Shown here piece after piece: positions 10,661 to 35,936 of a stretch of 64,000 bases of DNA. Origin of the DNA: Litsea cubeba. Its lineage: Eukaryota > Streptophyta > Magnoliopsida > Laurales > Lauraceae. The stretch spans positions 115,520,902 to 115,584,901 of the forward strand of contig CM022946.1 of NCBI GenBank assembly GCA_012931725.1, written 5' to 3'. The first letter of the stretch is position 1. Each line of letters opens with the position of its first letter. The notes beneath the pieces were generated by a model, which searched no databases, had not been told where the DNA came from, and worked only from the letters and a program-made list of their open reading frames with translations. A program made the position numbers and the translations under genes.

Positions 10661-12989
10661 AATCATTAACGCCAACGACAAATGATCACCACTGGTTGCA
10701 TGGTTTAAAGACATAAATTTTATTTTTATTTTTTTTATATTTTGGAAAACCAAGGTTAAAGTACTCAATTCCCATAAAAGCATTTTAACTACAATAGCCA
10801 ATTCCTCAAAAGAATGTTTTTATTTTTTTTATTTTTTCAAATTATATCGCAACAAAATAGGGGAGATATGCCATGTAAATGAGCATTACAAATATTCTTA
10901 GCGCAATTTGCCATTACTAAGACCTCACCACAATTTGTCATTACATCGTGGAGGTCTTCGTCGTTATATTCTTATTTCTTAGTGTAAGAATTCTATATAT
11001 ATGCAAATCTAAATTATAAGGTCCAACATGAAAATTAGAGATGGTAGACGTGCAATCCATTAAATATGAGGAATTCTAAAAAACTCTCTTTTCAAAAGGG
11101 GTGTTTTTGCACCTTTTGAGTTGTCCAATGAAATAATACCACCTCATATTATATATGCCACATCACATGGGCCTTTTAGGAAATAATCATTCAATTTTAG
11201 ATTTTCAATGATACTTGGAAATGGGATTTGCTTCCAAAATCAATATATATATATATATATAATTTATTCCATTTTAGAATGCCATATATCTCTAACACAT
11301 GTCTGATCAAGGAACATGCAACAATGTTCTAGATTAAGGAGAATATGTTAAAGATGATGATTTTTCAAGGATGTGTGCGAATGGATTTTTAACAGTTGGG
11401 TCCATCATGCAAGGGTAATGACAGTTGGGCCCATCATGCAAGGGTAAGGCAAAGTGACACGATCTTCATCTATTGGGTCCCACAAGATGATTATTTACAT
11501 GGGTGGATGGGTAAAACAATTTATATAAAGAGTCCTTCAAAGATAGTGAATGGTTGTGCGTGCATTAGTTTTCATTGTGGCCTTAATAGGTGTTCTATAT
11601 TGATAAGGATTGTAGAATAGAATGCGATAAAAATTTAGTGAGAAATTGTAGGAAGAGTTAAGTTGAGAGAGATTTTAGGAAAAGATTAGATTGGTAAGAT
11701 GAGAGAGATTTTAGGAGAAGATTGGATTGAGGATTGTAGAAGGAATGTTCATTAGCTAATTAGAAAGGAGACTTTTTTTAAATAAGGGCGTTTCTATTAT
11801 GCCTCATTAAATATTGAAGATATCTTTTTTGGTAAAATAAATATTAAAGATATGGGAGGTGGCATGATCCGACTTTGGGCAGTCGACCCACGTACTTACA
11901 ACGTGGGTCCGCCCTTGGTCATGGTGGAAGTATGCATCAGATCTTCTCCGTTCAACTGGTAATTTGAAAGCAAAGGCAGTTGCTACACCCATTGAGTTGG
12001 GGCCTACATTGTTTTTAAACGATAGAGATTTAGTTCACGCTATGATCAAATGTAATCATTCGGCCTGTAGGTAAAAAAAAAAAAAAACTCATTTACCTTA
12101 CAATTTCTCGACCGGATATATCACGAGGTTGTTAATATGGTGAGTAGAATTACCAGATTCGTTTTTTGTTCGGCTGAGATCTCCGAACAATTTTGGTTAA
12201 GTCATGAAAATGAACCAAACTACCCATGAGAAACATTCGACCCAGATTTCTGACCATTTTGGACAGAACAAATATAGAGTTTTCAGCCAAAAAATTTAAA
12301 AAAAAAAAGAAAGGGAAAATTAAAACAAGAAAAGAAGAGAAATTGAAAGGAGGGGAGAGTAACAAGCCGTGGAGCCCCAGCCATCATCATGGCTACTGCT
12401 GCTGGCCATTGCCATCTCCCTCCCTCCCATTTTGATCACCCATCCTAAAATCCAAATGGTGATGTTTCAAAGAGAGATTCGGTTAATGCTAATTTAAGTG
12501 TGGTCTAATGTCCATTTAACTAACTCATATTAAATAATTTATTTAGAAAAGGTCTAATGCCTATATGAAATAAATCTAATTGAGTAAGATGAGACTTGTG
12601 AAACAAGCTCTAATGGTCCATATTACTGCTTTGGTAAGCTGAAGTGAGCTCAATTACGTAGTGGGGCCCACTTTGGGACCCATATAGGGATGGGGGTGGG
12701 GGGATTTCAAGGACACCCTTGAGACCCTCCTTCCTACAAAAAATCAGCCCAAAATTGTGGTTTCTATCATCTCCATCTGGGGCACCAAAGTTTAATGGTC
12801 AACGGTTTATTCGGATTGGTACATAGTCGATCCAACGGTCTAGTAAATTCGGATTTGACCAAAAATTGGTGGGCTTGTGCAATTTAAGGGGGTCGTGTGT
12901 TTGGTCCATTTGGATGGATCAAGGATGAGCCCTAGAAGCATTAGCTTACGGAATCATATCATAAGCTTAAGCTTAGGAGAGCCTTGCTC
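10661..12989. other. Intergenic DNA with small repeats
   Basis: No gene recognised. Holds an imperfect 29-bp tandem duplication at about 11393-11450 (CAGTTGGG.CCATCATGCAA twice), a short TA run near 11242-11262, an imperfect GAGAGATTTTAGGA duplication near 11670-11725, and an A-rich block near 12294-12310. Confidence 0.5.
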
Positions 12990-13255
12990 TATATATATAT
13001 ATAGATATTTTGGGGGATATTCATGTGCATCCTTCCCTCACCATATAGCAAGGGACAAACTTAATGGGGCCCACCTAGGGACCCACTGATCATGGGACTT
13101 GTGGGGGATGAAAAGAGACATCTTGGATGAGACCATATATCAAATCTTGGGTCAATCCCATGCCTCTAACTCCTTCATCCGTGGTCCATAAATTTAATGA
13201 CTTTATATTAAAGGAAAAAATTTGACCTCAATCCCACGGTCCAATCCAAATATAA
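12990..13255 (+). mobile_element. Diverged member of the 31.4-32.1 kb MITE family
   Basis: Shares a long ordered series of words with the MITE at 31390-31752: GGGGCCCA, ATG.CTCTAA.TCCTTCATC, a CATAA/CACAA.TTTAATG segment, ATATTAAAGGAAAAAATT.GACC, CCAATCCA. Orientation matches the left copy of that pair. Termini are eroded and could not be placed exactly. Confidence 0.55.
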
Positions 13256-14029
13256 CATAGTACATGAACTAGTGCAAAAGGCTATAACTAATAGAACTTC
13301 AACTGTACAATCTTACCCGATAAAAAAAATCGGGCGCATTACTTAAATTATGTAACTACTACTAATGCACCAAGGTCTTAAATAGTGTATTCGATGTCCT
13401 AATTTCATGTCACGATACTACCAAACTAGCTATTTTTATTTAATTATAAATAATATTTTATATGAGAAAAATTAATGTTCCCTGCATTCTTCTAAAAGTG
13501 ACACAAAAAAGATTGACTTTTGTATGGCACCAATCCTTAGCTTGAATAAAGGATGGCTAGCATTGTAGTATGTAAAAATTATTATTTTAAAAAAAAATTG
13601 AGCCTGTATTAATGACAAAAAACCAGTAAAACAAAGAAAGGCCTATAAAAACAATCCAGTCTGCAAAGATAAAACAAAAATCCAACGGAAAGATTAAAAA
13701 AAGGGTCAAATTAGAACGAAGGACTCCCCTTTCGCTATCTTATCAGCTTTGTGTCAGTGGCGGCAGCGCTGGATATGCAATAAACACATGCTAAAATTTA
13801 AAAAAAAATATACTAATTGATAATCGCCGTTCATCATGGGCACAGAGATTAAATTGATCAAAGATGATCCTGTATAAATTGCAAACAGTAGAACTTGAAT
13901 CCATCTCATCCCCGATGCAAACAATAAATCAAATCAAGTAATTATCGAAATAAAAAACATAACAATATTTAATATATTTAGCAGTATACCTAGTTCACGG
14001 ACAAAAGAGATTTTTTTTATAGAGCCCTG
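13256..14029. other. Intergenic DNA, nothing recognised
   Basis: AT-rich, with poly(A) stretches around 13590 and 13800. No domain, RNA gene or repeat structure was recognised. Confidence 0.4.
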
Positions 14030-14083
14030 CTACTTGGAGGGATTCTTGGGATCGGTCCCAAGAACAAGAATCCCTCCAAGTAG
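14030..14083. repeat. Nested 54-bp hairpin
   Basis: CTACTTGGAGGGATTCTTG at 14030-14048 is a perfect 19-bp inverted repeat of 14065-14083. A second inner stem, TTCTTGGGA with TCCCAAGAA, overlaps it, so two alternative hairpins can form. It is about 900 bp upstream of the SHOU4-like coding start. It may be a small foldback relic. Confidence 0.7.
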
Positions 14084-14978
14084 ACTTTTTGTTTTTTTTA
14101 CCACATTCCAGTATTGGGCCGTAAAAAAACACTTCTTAAAAAAAGAAAAACCTTTCTGTATATATTTTTATCAAAAAGGTAAAATCTAATCCTCCTAACT
14201 GACCCAGAGGAGCAGTCAACCCTCCATGATTGTTGCAAAGATTAGAAAGTGGAAATAAATAATTACACTATTTACAAATTTTGGTTCTATTTTGTATCCC
14301 CCTTTTTTTAATTTTTTCTAATCTCAATATGATGCCTTTCATTGTCCTTCCTCTTTCCCATGTTTGAAGGTGTGTTTTTTTTGGGGTAGAACCATGTTTT
14401 GAAGTTAGATTCTGGACTCTAATACAAGAATTGATTGCATTGCTGATTTTTCAAATTGAGAGCAAAACTGCTGATGTGACGAGGCGCCTGTGATTGAGCT
14501 TAATTTGTCATTACTAGGTTGTCTACTGCATTCAAACTTCTGAACAAACAACCTGTAAGTACCTTGCTATGAATACATAGGATGATTAAGAATGAAAATC
14601 AAGACTGAATTTCCGAAAAGGAGCATTGAATAAATGCATCTTTTAACCCCGAGTTCACCTTTATCTTCATTTCTAACCACCCTATCCTATGTATTTAATT
14701 CTTTTGTATTCCGACGTAAACAAACAAACCCTAAAAATTCAATGGAAATGTTAATAAAGGTCAGATGGGGTCATATTAGGGCCTCTTCCATATCACAAGG
14801 TGTGAAGAGGCTAGAATGATCAAAGGTGGGCCCAAGTGGGGCCTCCTCAAGATAAAGGGTGTGCTGTTTTTTTGAAAGATGCTTAGAATCTGACTTTTTC
14901 TTTCTCCCTCTTATTTCCTCTATTCTCAGTCTCTTGTCTCAGGCGAATTTCAACAAATGCGTGGAGTGCATTGCAGGA
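14084..14978 (+). promoter_or_regulatory. Upstream region of the SHOU4-like gene
   Basis: Non-coding flank that must hold the promoter and 5' leader. A pyrimidine-rich stretch (TTTTTCTTTCTCCCTC, about 14895-14940) just before the coding start is typical of plant 5' leaders. No confident TATA box was chosen. Acceptor-like CAG sites at about 14930-14975 leave open a further upstream exon. Confidence 0.4.
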
Positions 14979-30193
<15,215 letters not shown>

Positions 30194-31211
30194 ACTGTAA
30201 GCAGAAACTGCCCCAGGTGATGGAAGCATCATTACTGATTCTGATAGTAGATTAGTTGTTTTTTTTGGTGCTGTGTCTGTATATCAACAAACTTTATTTA
30301 TAATGGAAGCATTTCTAAGGGGACTCATAATGCTTCAAGTTAATGGCGCATCTACTTAGTTTGCTAATTGTACATGTGGTGCCTATGTTACAATTAGCCG
30401 ATGGATACAAAAAGATTGTTCTATAAATGTGGAATATCTGTCTTATTGTCCATTTGCTTGCCACAAATCAGAGAGGATGATGACCCATTTCAGAATAATA
30501 ATCAGCCCTCGTCCATTCCATAATAGGCTAGTAGATGATCATCTTATATTAGTGGGAAAAATAAAAATAAAAATTGGCCTTTACCTGAGGCATTTGCCTG
30601 TCAGACAAGAAATGTTATTTTCCTCCAACAATCTAGTTTGATAGAATCTGGGGATTGTTCTTTTCACTTTTTAGCCATTTTTTATTAGCAATTTGTCTTC
30701 TCTGTTCTTTCCAGGCTCTTAATCTTTTTTGGGCAATCTCTGCTTAATGTAATAGTGTGTTTTGATTAATAAATATATATATCTGCTGTTTTGCTTGTAC
30801 CCAAAGAGAAAATTATAAAACTAACTTGGCCATATTTTTCACTTGTAAAATGCCTGTCTTTAGCTAATTGTCCTTTTTCACAGAATACATGATGATTAAA
30901 TAAAATGATTTTTCAAGTAGTAAAAGCTGGCACTGTTGAACTAGAACAAACTATGAAGATAACCTGTTTTGCTAAACGGTACGTTATACGTAGGACTACC
31001 AATCTGGCCATGAGAAAATGGGGGGCTGCCCCTCAAAAAACTCTTAAAATTAGGGTTTTTGTTTTTAAGGAAAAGCCTTAGGGCCGGGCTTTGACAATTT
31101 TTTTGCAGGCCCTGAAATTTGAGGGCTGGTCTTGGACAATACTTGCCTAGCCCATCCTTGACCCTCCTACTTTTATTTATTTTATACGTGTATTTATATA
31201 TATATATATAT
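30194..31211 (+). other. 3' flank of the SHOU4-like gene
   Basis: Likely 3' untranslated region followed by intergenic DNA. AATAAA at 30768-30773 is a candidate polyadenylation signal about 575 bp after the stop; nearer variants could be used instead. No second gene is recognised. Confidence 0.45.
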
Positions 31212-31376
31212 GAAAAATATTTAAGTGAGAACAAGTTCTCACTGTACTTTCGTGAAAACTGTTGGTGAAGCCCACTTAAAAACCAATCCAAATCGTGCAT
31301 AAATAGTGACCTCCCTTGATAGTCACTAATCTCGAGGCTCTCACATTGACTATGTTTGAACAGTTCTCACTAGAAC
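31212..31376. mobile_element. Short MITE, same terminal motif as the neighbouring pair
   Basis: About 165 bp from AAATATTTAAGTGAGAAC to GAACAGTTCTCACTAGAAC. The ends share the TTCAAGTGAGAAC-type terminal motif of the larger MITEs at 31390-32122. The interior is unrelated or deleted. Confidence 0.5.
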
Positions 31377-31389
31377 AAAGCCCTATATA

Positions 31390-31752
31390 TATGGGTAATA
31401 TTAAGGTGGGAATTGTTTCCACATATTATGTGAGATTTTTTTTGTGGGGCCCAATTGTAGGCCTCATTTGGGGATGTGACCAGGGGGGATGGAAATATCT
31501 ATGTGAGATCACCCCAAGTATCAAGTTTGACCCTAAAATCATGCCCCTAATCCTTTCATCTGTGGCTCACAAGTTTAATGGCTTCATATTCAAAAAAGAA
31601 TTCAACCCTCGATCCAATGGTTCAGTCCATTCGGTTGTGTGCTAATCCTTGGGATTAGTGACTATCAGGGAGTTTCCTATTGATTGCTAAGTTTGGATGG
31701 GTTGGTAGTTGGGCCCCGCAAAAAAGTTCTCATATTCTCACTTGAATATTTC
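31390..31752 (+). mobile_element. MITE, left copy of a head-to-head pair
   Basis: Runs from about TTAAGGTGGGAA (31401) to TTCTCACTTGAATATTTC (31752). The termini are inverted repeats of TTCA(A/G)GTG(A/G)GAAC type. The whole copy is the imperfect reverse complement of 31789-32122. No coding capacity. Confidence 0.75.
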
Positions 31753-31788
31753 CCTTATATGTGTGTGTGTGAGAATATATACTAAAGA

Positions 31789-32122
31789 GAAATATTCAAG
31801 TGAGAACTAGCTTTCCAACTAGCAACCCATCCAAACCTAGCAATCAATAGGGAATCCCCTGATAGTCACTGATCTCAAGGATTGGCACACATCCGAATGG
31901 ACTAACCGTTGGATCGAGGATTGAATACTTTTTTGAATATGAAGCCATTAAACTTGTGGGCCACGGATGAAGGGGGTTAGGGGCATGGGTTTGGGGTCAA
32001 ACTTAATATTTGGGGTGGTCTCACATAGATCTTTCCATCCCCCCTGGTCCCATCCTCAAATGTGGGCCCCACAAAAAAGTTCTCATATAATATGTGAGAA
32101 CAGTTCCCACCTGAACTTATAG
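31789..32122 (-). mobile_element. MITE, right copy of a head-to-head pair
   Basis: Begins GAAATATTCAAGTGAGAAC and ends GTTCCCACCTGAA. It mirrors 31390-31752 across a 36-bp spacer that includes a GT run. Motifs such as GGGGTCAAACTT and CCATCCCCCCTGG align in reverse order with the left copy. Confidence 0.75.
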
Positions 32123-33533
32123 GAATCCTAAGATTATATTCCTAAATAAGTGGTTAAAATTGAAGAAACAAATGTGAATATATAAAAAAATAACCACAAA
32201 TAACCTCCCTTGTAATAGAAAATGAATCAAGCGGACATGGAAAATGAAAATCTTGCCATTACACTAGTAATTTAAATCCTACGAAAGTCAAGGTTTTATT
32301 TATTTCTCTACCTTATATATCCTTCACCCCCAATTGTTATAGATTGGTCATTGACTTTCCTAAGATCTGAATTACTAAGGTGATGGCTTTGTATTTTTTT
32401 TTTTTTTTTTTTTGTGGTTGGAATGGCTTCTCATTCATTTCCCATCTTCCATTAACTCAATTTTATTAAAGATAAAGTTATTTGATGGTCAATTTTGGAC
32501 ATTCACGTTTGATTCTTCAATTTTAACCACTAATTGAAAATACAGTTTCTGAATTGTGCTACAAATTCATGAAGTAACCGGCCATTAGCCTTTCATAATT
32601 TAGGGCATGCTGGCTTGAACCATGGCTTGGTGTTCTACTTCTGATTAGCTGAGCAATATCTATGCTTCATAAACATGAGATACTGTTTCATCCAAAGTAC
32701 AACAGGAGTCCTGACATGAGTCCTGATCCTGTTTCATAGAAACATGAGATACTGTTTCATCCAAAGTGTATAAAATCCAGCTAATACATCCTCTCAATTA
32801 CTTTTTTGGAATGAGAAAATCAAGGAAGAGATTTTAGACAGTTGGTGATTTAAAATTTGAAGACACACTATCTCCCTGTTTCAACTTGGTACAACCTGCG
32901 TTGAGAATTGAAATTGAATAGAATACCATAAAAGTGATTTTTATTTGGAGAAAGCCTTGAATGGATCTGAAACATCTGATCCTTACTCTGTTCTCATGAC
33001 TTCGACAATATGTATTTCTTGCAATTAGTTGACGGATCTATTCATGTTGATGTAGTAGCTGTAAGTCATATCCATTGTCTAAAGTAGAACAGAGACGATG
33101 AGGTTTTTATGATTATTGAAGAGGTTTAAATATCTTCAAAACTCATAAGAGCCTTCTCATTTTTCCTACATAATATTTACAGGAGCAACATCTCATTGAT
33201 GAAGTGAAGAATATTATATGGGATCCCAACCAGCATGGGTGATGATGACCCCACAGACTCCTTGATGGAAAGATCCCAACCACTTAATTGATCATTGATC
33301 ACTTTCTTCTAATTCTCTCCAACTTCTATTCGCCTCATTGCATCCATCATCTTTCCTCCTCTTCTCTCAACTCTGTTATTCACCTCATCCATGATTTTAT
33401 TCATTTCTGAACATTAGCAGATGTATTTCCAAAGCTACTACTACACTACATCCATGAGCATTCACAAAATCAAAACCACTGGCTCCATAAGACATAAAGT
33501 CTTCTCTACATTGGTTTTGTGGGTAGTGTTTGT
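32123..33533. other. Intergenic DNA between the MITE pair and the HD-Zip gene
   Basis: No gene recognised. Holds a T tract at about 32394-32413 and a repeated word, ACATGAGATACTGTTTCATC, at about 32674 and 32741. The part next to 33534 would be the 3' flank of the HD-Zip gene. Confidence 0.5.
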
Positions 33534-33813
33534 TCAAGGCCAAAGTTCCCACCATGATAAACTACTGGAAGAATGATCAGAGAAGCAACAAGAATCGAAT
33601 TCACACCAATCATCAGTCAATGTTAAGAACCCATTTGCAGTTTCTGGATTGCTCACAAGGCCTTGTTCTTCCACCCTAAGCTCCTCCATATCTGCTACTT
33701 CCTCCAACAAGAGGGTAGGTAGGCTTCTCTTCACTTTCACAACACTTGGTTTCTCTATGATGGGCGTCACCATTGATGCTTCCAATCTCCACAAGGTTTC
33801 TCAGCGTCTGTAA
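33534..33813 (-). pseudogene. HD-Zip I exon 2: zipper end and C-terminal tail
   Basis: Acceptor TTGCAG precedes 33813. LQTLRNLVEIG continues the zipper, then a CCESEEKPT segment. A GTAG tandem duplication (plus strand 33715-33722) shifts the frame into LLLEEVADMEELRVEE and the tail ending SWWELWP, stop at 33534-33536. Confidence 0.75.
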
Positions 33814-34108
33814 CTGCAACAACACAAGAGTGGCTCAAGATCCATTAAACGCTATTTGCAAGGCATGATATGAGAAAATCAACACTTATTCAGAAACAGA
33901 GATATGAGACCATTCATCTAGTGGGTCATACTCTTATCAGAATCTGTGCCCATCATAATTGGGGGTGTCACAGTTGATTGGAGGATTTGGGGTTGATTGA
34001 TGAGCGAGAATATTTAACTATTGCATGGAGTTTCCAGTGAATGAACGGTCCTTGATCAGGCAGCATCACGAAAACCAAAAGATGATGGTGGGCCACAGCT
34101 TAACCTAC

Positions 34109-34433
34109 CCCCTGTTTGAGGAGACACTGCTTCTCTTTCTGGATGGAGTCGATTTTGGAAGCTAACTCGTCGTAGCTGGCTCTCAGGACCGCGTGGTCTT
34201 GCTCGAGCTGCTTGGATTTCCACCTGGCTCCTGTTCTGGAACCATATGGCCACTTGGCGGGGCTCTTTGGCTAGCACAAGCTTCCTCTCGGGTTCGAGCT
34301 TTGTCCCCTCTTGGAACGTAGACTCCAAGTACCTGATCTGTTTGTCGCTGAATCTCTTCTTGTTGTCTCTCTTCTTCTTCTTTTTCCCCACTGCCTCTGT
34401 AGATCTCTCCTTCCTTTCCATTTTCATTTTCAT
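34109..34433 (-). pseudogene. HD-Zip I exon 1: homeodomain and first zipper half
   Basis: ATG at 34433 (MKMKMERKERST). The homeodomain lacks the usual LGLQ turn before PRQVAIWFQN (junction near 34262). The frame shifts at about 34227-34230, so the zipper heptads are out of frame with the homeodomain. A candidate donor GTAGGT starts at 34108. Confidence 0.78.
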
Positions 34434-35640
34434 GGCTGCAAGAAGCCAAGAACAAGATATTCTTCTCTCTCTCTACCTCCCTCCCTCCCTCTGCAAACTT
34501 CAAAGGGATGGATGTGTTATTTCTTCTTGTATTATATGTATGTATATAGTAAACGATTTTCAAGTGGAAAAGTCCTGAGCGTTTAAGTACGTCAATGAAA
34601 TCTGATATCGATGTGGTGTGCAATGTTTCCTATGGTCCCACAGCCAATGTATCAATCTCTGGAAGCCACCATTGAATTAGTCCCACGATTAATTGCGCGT
34701 GGCAAATGTGGAGTTACAATAAAAATAAAATAAAAAAAACGTCAAACTCACACTTATGAGTCTGTTAGGAGAGAAATAAAAGAGGCGTAGGATGTCAGAA
34801 TAAAATTAAAGAGGAGTGGGTTGATATAAATAAATAGATAAATTATTTTTTATTAGTTTAGATGGTTGTTGTAAAAGTAAATGAATTTATATTTGTATTT
34901 GTTTGGATAAATAAAATGAGGAATGGATTACTTCACCCCCACTTTATTTATGGTTTGGGGTTAGTTTGGCACTTTATTAATATAGTAAAAGTCAAGTAAA
35001 GTCTCAATTTTTCAGATAAGATGTCACATTAAAAATACTTTAATTCAAAACTCCTTCCATTTTTTTTTTCAAAAAAAGTAAAAAAGTAATCACCTTTATC
35101 TACTAATATACATAAAAAAAAAAATCAACTTTCCCATACAAAAAGTCAAAAAAGATCTATAACAAACAATTTAAAGAAAAATACCATCACAATCCACTTA
35201 TATTTTATTCTTTCTTCAAAATCATATATGATTTTATTAGTAGAGTTGTCAAACTGGCCCATGTAACTGTGAGAGATAAAAAGTAGATTTTTTTTTTTCC
35301 GATAGGAGGAATACCTATTTACTTTACTTGTCTGGACTCGTGCAAATAAATACCTCATGGGATAAAAAAATTATCCAACTGTTTGGAATATATTTCAACG
35401 CTCTTTCACTTTTAGGTTATTTTCTCTTTTAACTCTTCAAATGTTGTTTATCTATCGAAATACATATATTAGACAAAATGCATCTCTAACTCATTAGAAA
35501 ATATGTTAATTAGTAATAAATGAAGCATGTAATGAGAACAAGGAAAAAAAGGAGTATCAAAATCAATTAAACATGTGCCCCTAGTTAATTAATAGTTGAT
35601 ACTAGCTGAAAATTTGAAAAAATCTTCAAAGATAAGCCAA
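34434..35640 (-). other. Upstream flank of the HD-Zip gene
   Basis: Right next to the ATG is a CT-rich leader (plus strand 34458-34495). A TATA-like ACTATATACAT on the minus strand lies near 34545. Further upstream the sequence is AT-rich without recognisable genes. Confidence 0.45.
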
Positions 35641-35693
35641 TGGGAGAGCTGACGTCCGACAAAGCTACTGCCAAATTGCCAAACAGTTATCTC

Positions 35694-35936
35694 CACGTGG
35701 CCATAGCCAGCGGTTGGGACGACTCCACGAAATCTCCTGCGAGTGTGAGAATCATATATTTTTATGACAGTTTGCTTACACGTGGCGGGCGGTGAGACTG
35801 GGCCAATGAGGAGTAGCCGAGTAGACACGAGATAAGTCAACATCACGAGGGGGTGATAAGTCAATGTTGGGAGTAAGTACAGGTGTCGGGGTGTACGTGT
35901 CGATGCCTCCTGCTCTGTAGGCCGACACATCAGGTC
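35694..35936 (-). promoter_or_regulatory. ABRE/G-box and DRE-like motif cluster
   Basis: CACGTG at 35694-35699, ACACGTGGC (a full ABRE match) at 35778-35786, TACGTGTC at 35894-35901, and the DRE/CRT core GCCGAC at 35931-35936. They sit in a locally GC-richer island about 1.26-1.5 kb upstream of the HD-Zip start. ATHB7/12 relatives are ABA-induced, so a distal ABA-responsive region is plausible but not shown. Confidence 0.45.

Larger units (their letters stand above)
33534..34433 (-). pseudogene. HD-Zip class I homeodomain-leucine zipper gene (ATHB7/12-like), disrupted
   Basis: Exon 1 (34433 to about 34109) encodes a basic N-terminus and a homeodomain: KKRFSDKQIRYLESTFQEG, KLEPERKLVLAKE, PRQVAIWFQN. 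A leucine zipper follows in a shifted frame (LEQDHAVLRASYDELASKI). Exon 2 (33813-33534) continues the zipper (LQTLRNLVEI) and ends with an acidic-aromatic tail and SWWELWP, close to the WW(D/E)FW ending of ATHB7/12-type proteins. These are DNA-binding dimers, mostly induced by ABA and drought. Three lesions are visible: four residues missing before PRQV, a 2-bp loss after WFQN, and a 4-bp duplication in exon 2. If real, they abolish the product. Sequencing error is the alternative. The exon 1 donor position is approximate. Confidence 0.8.

Noticed and set aside
31316..31645. 109-residue plus-strand open frame
   Set aside because: Lies entirely inside a MITE; no protein likeness.
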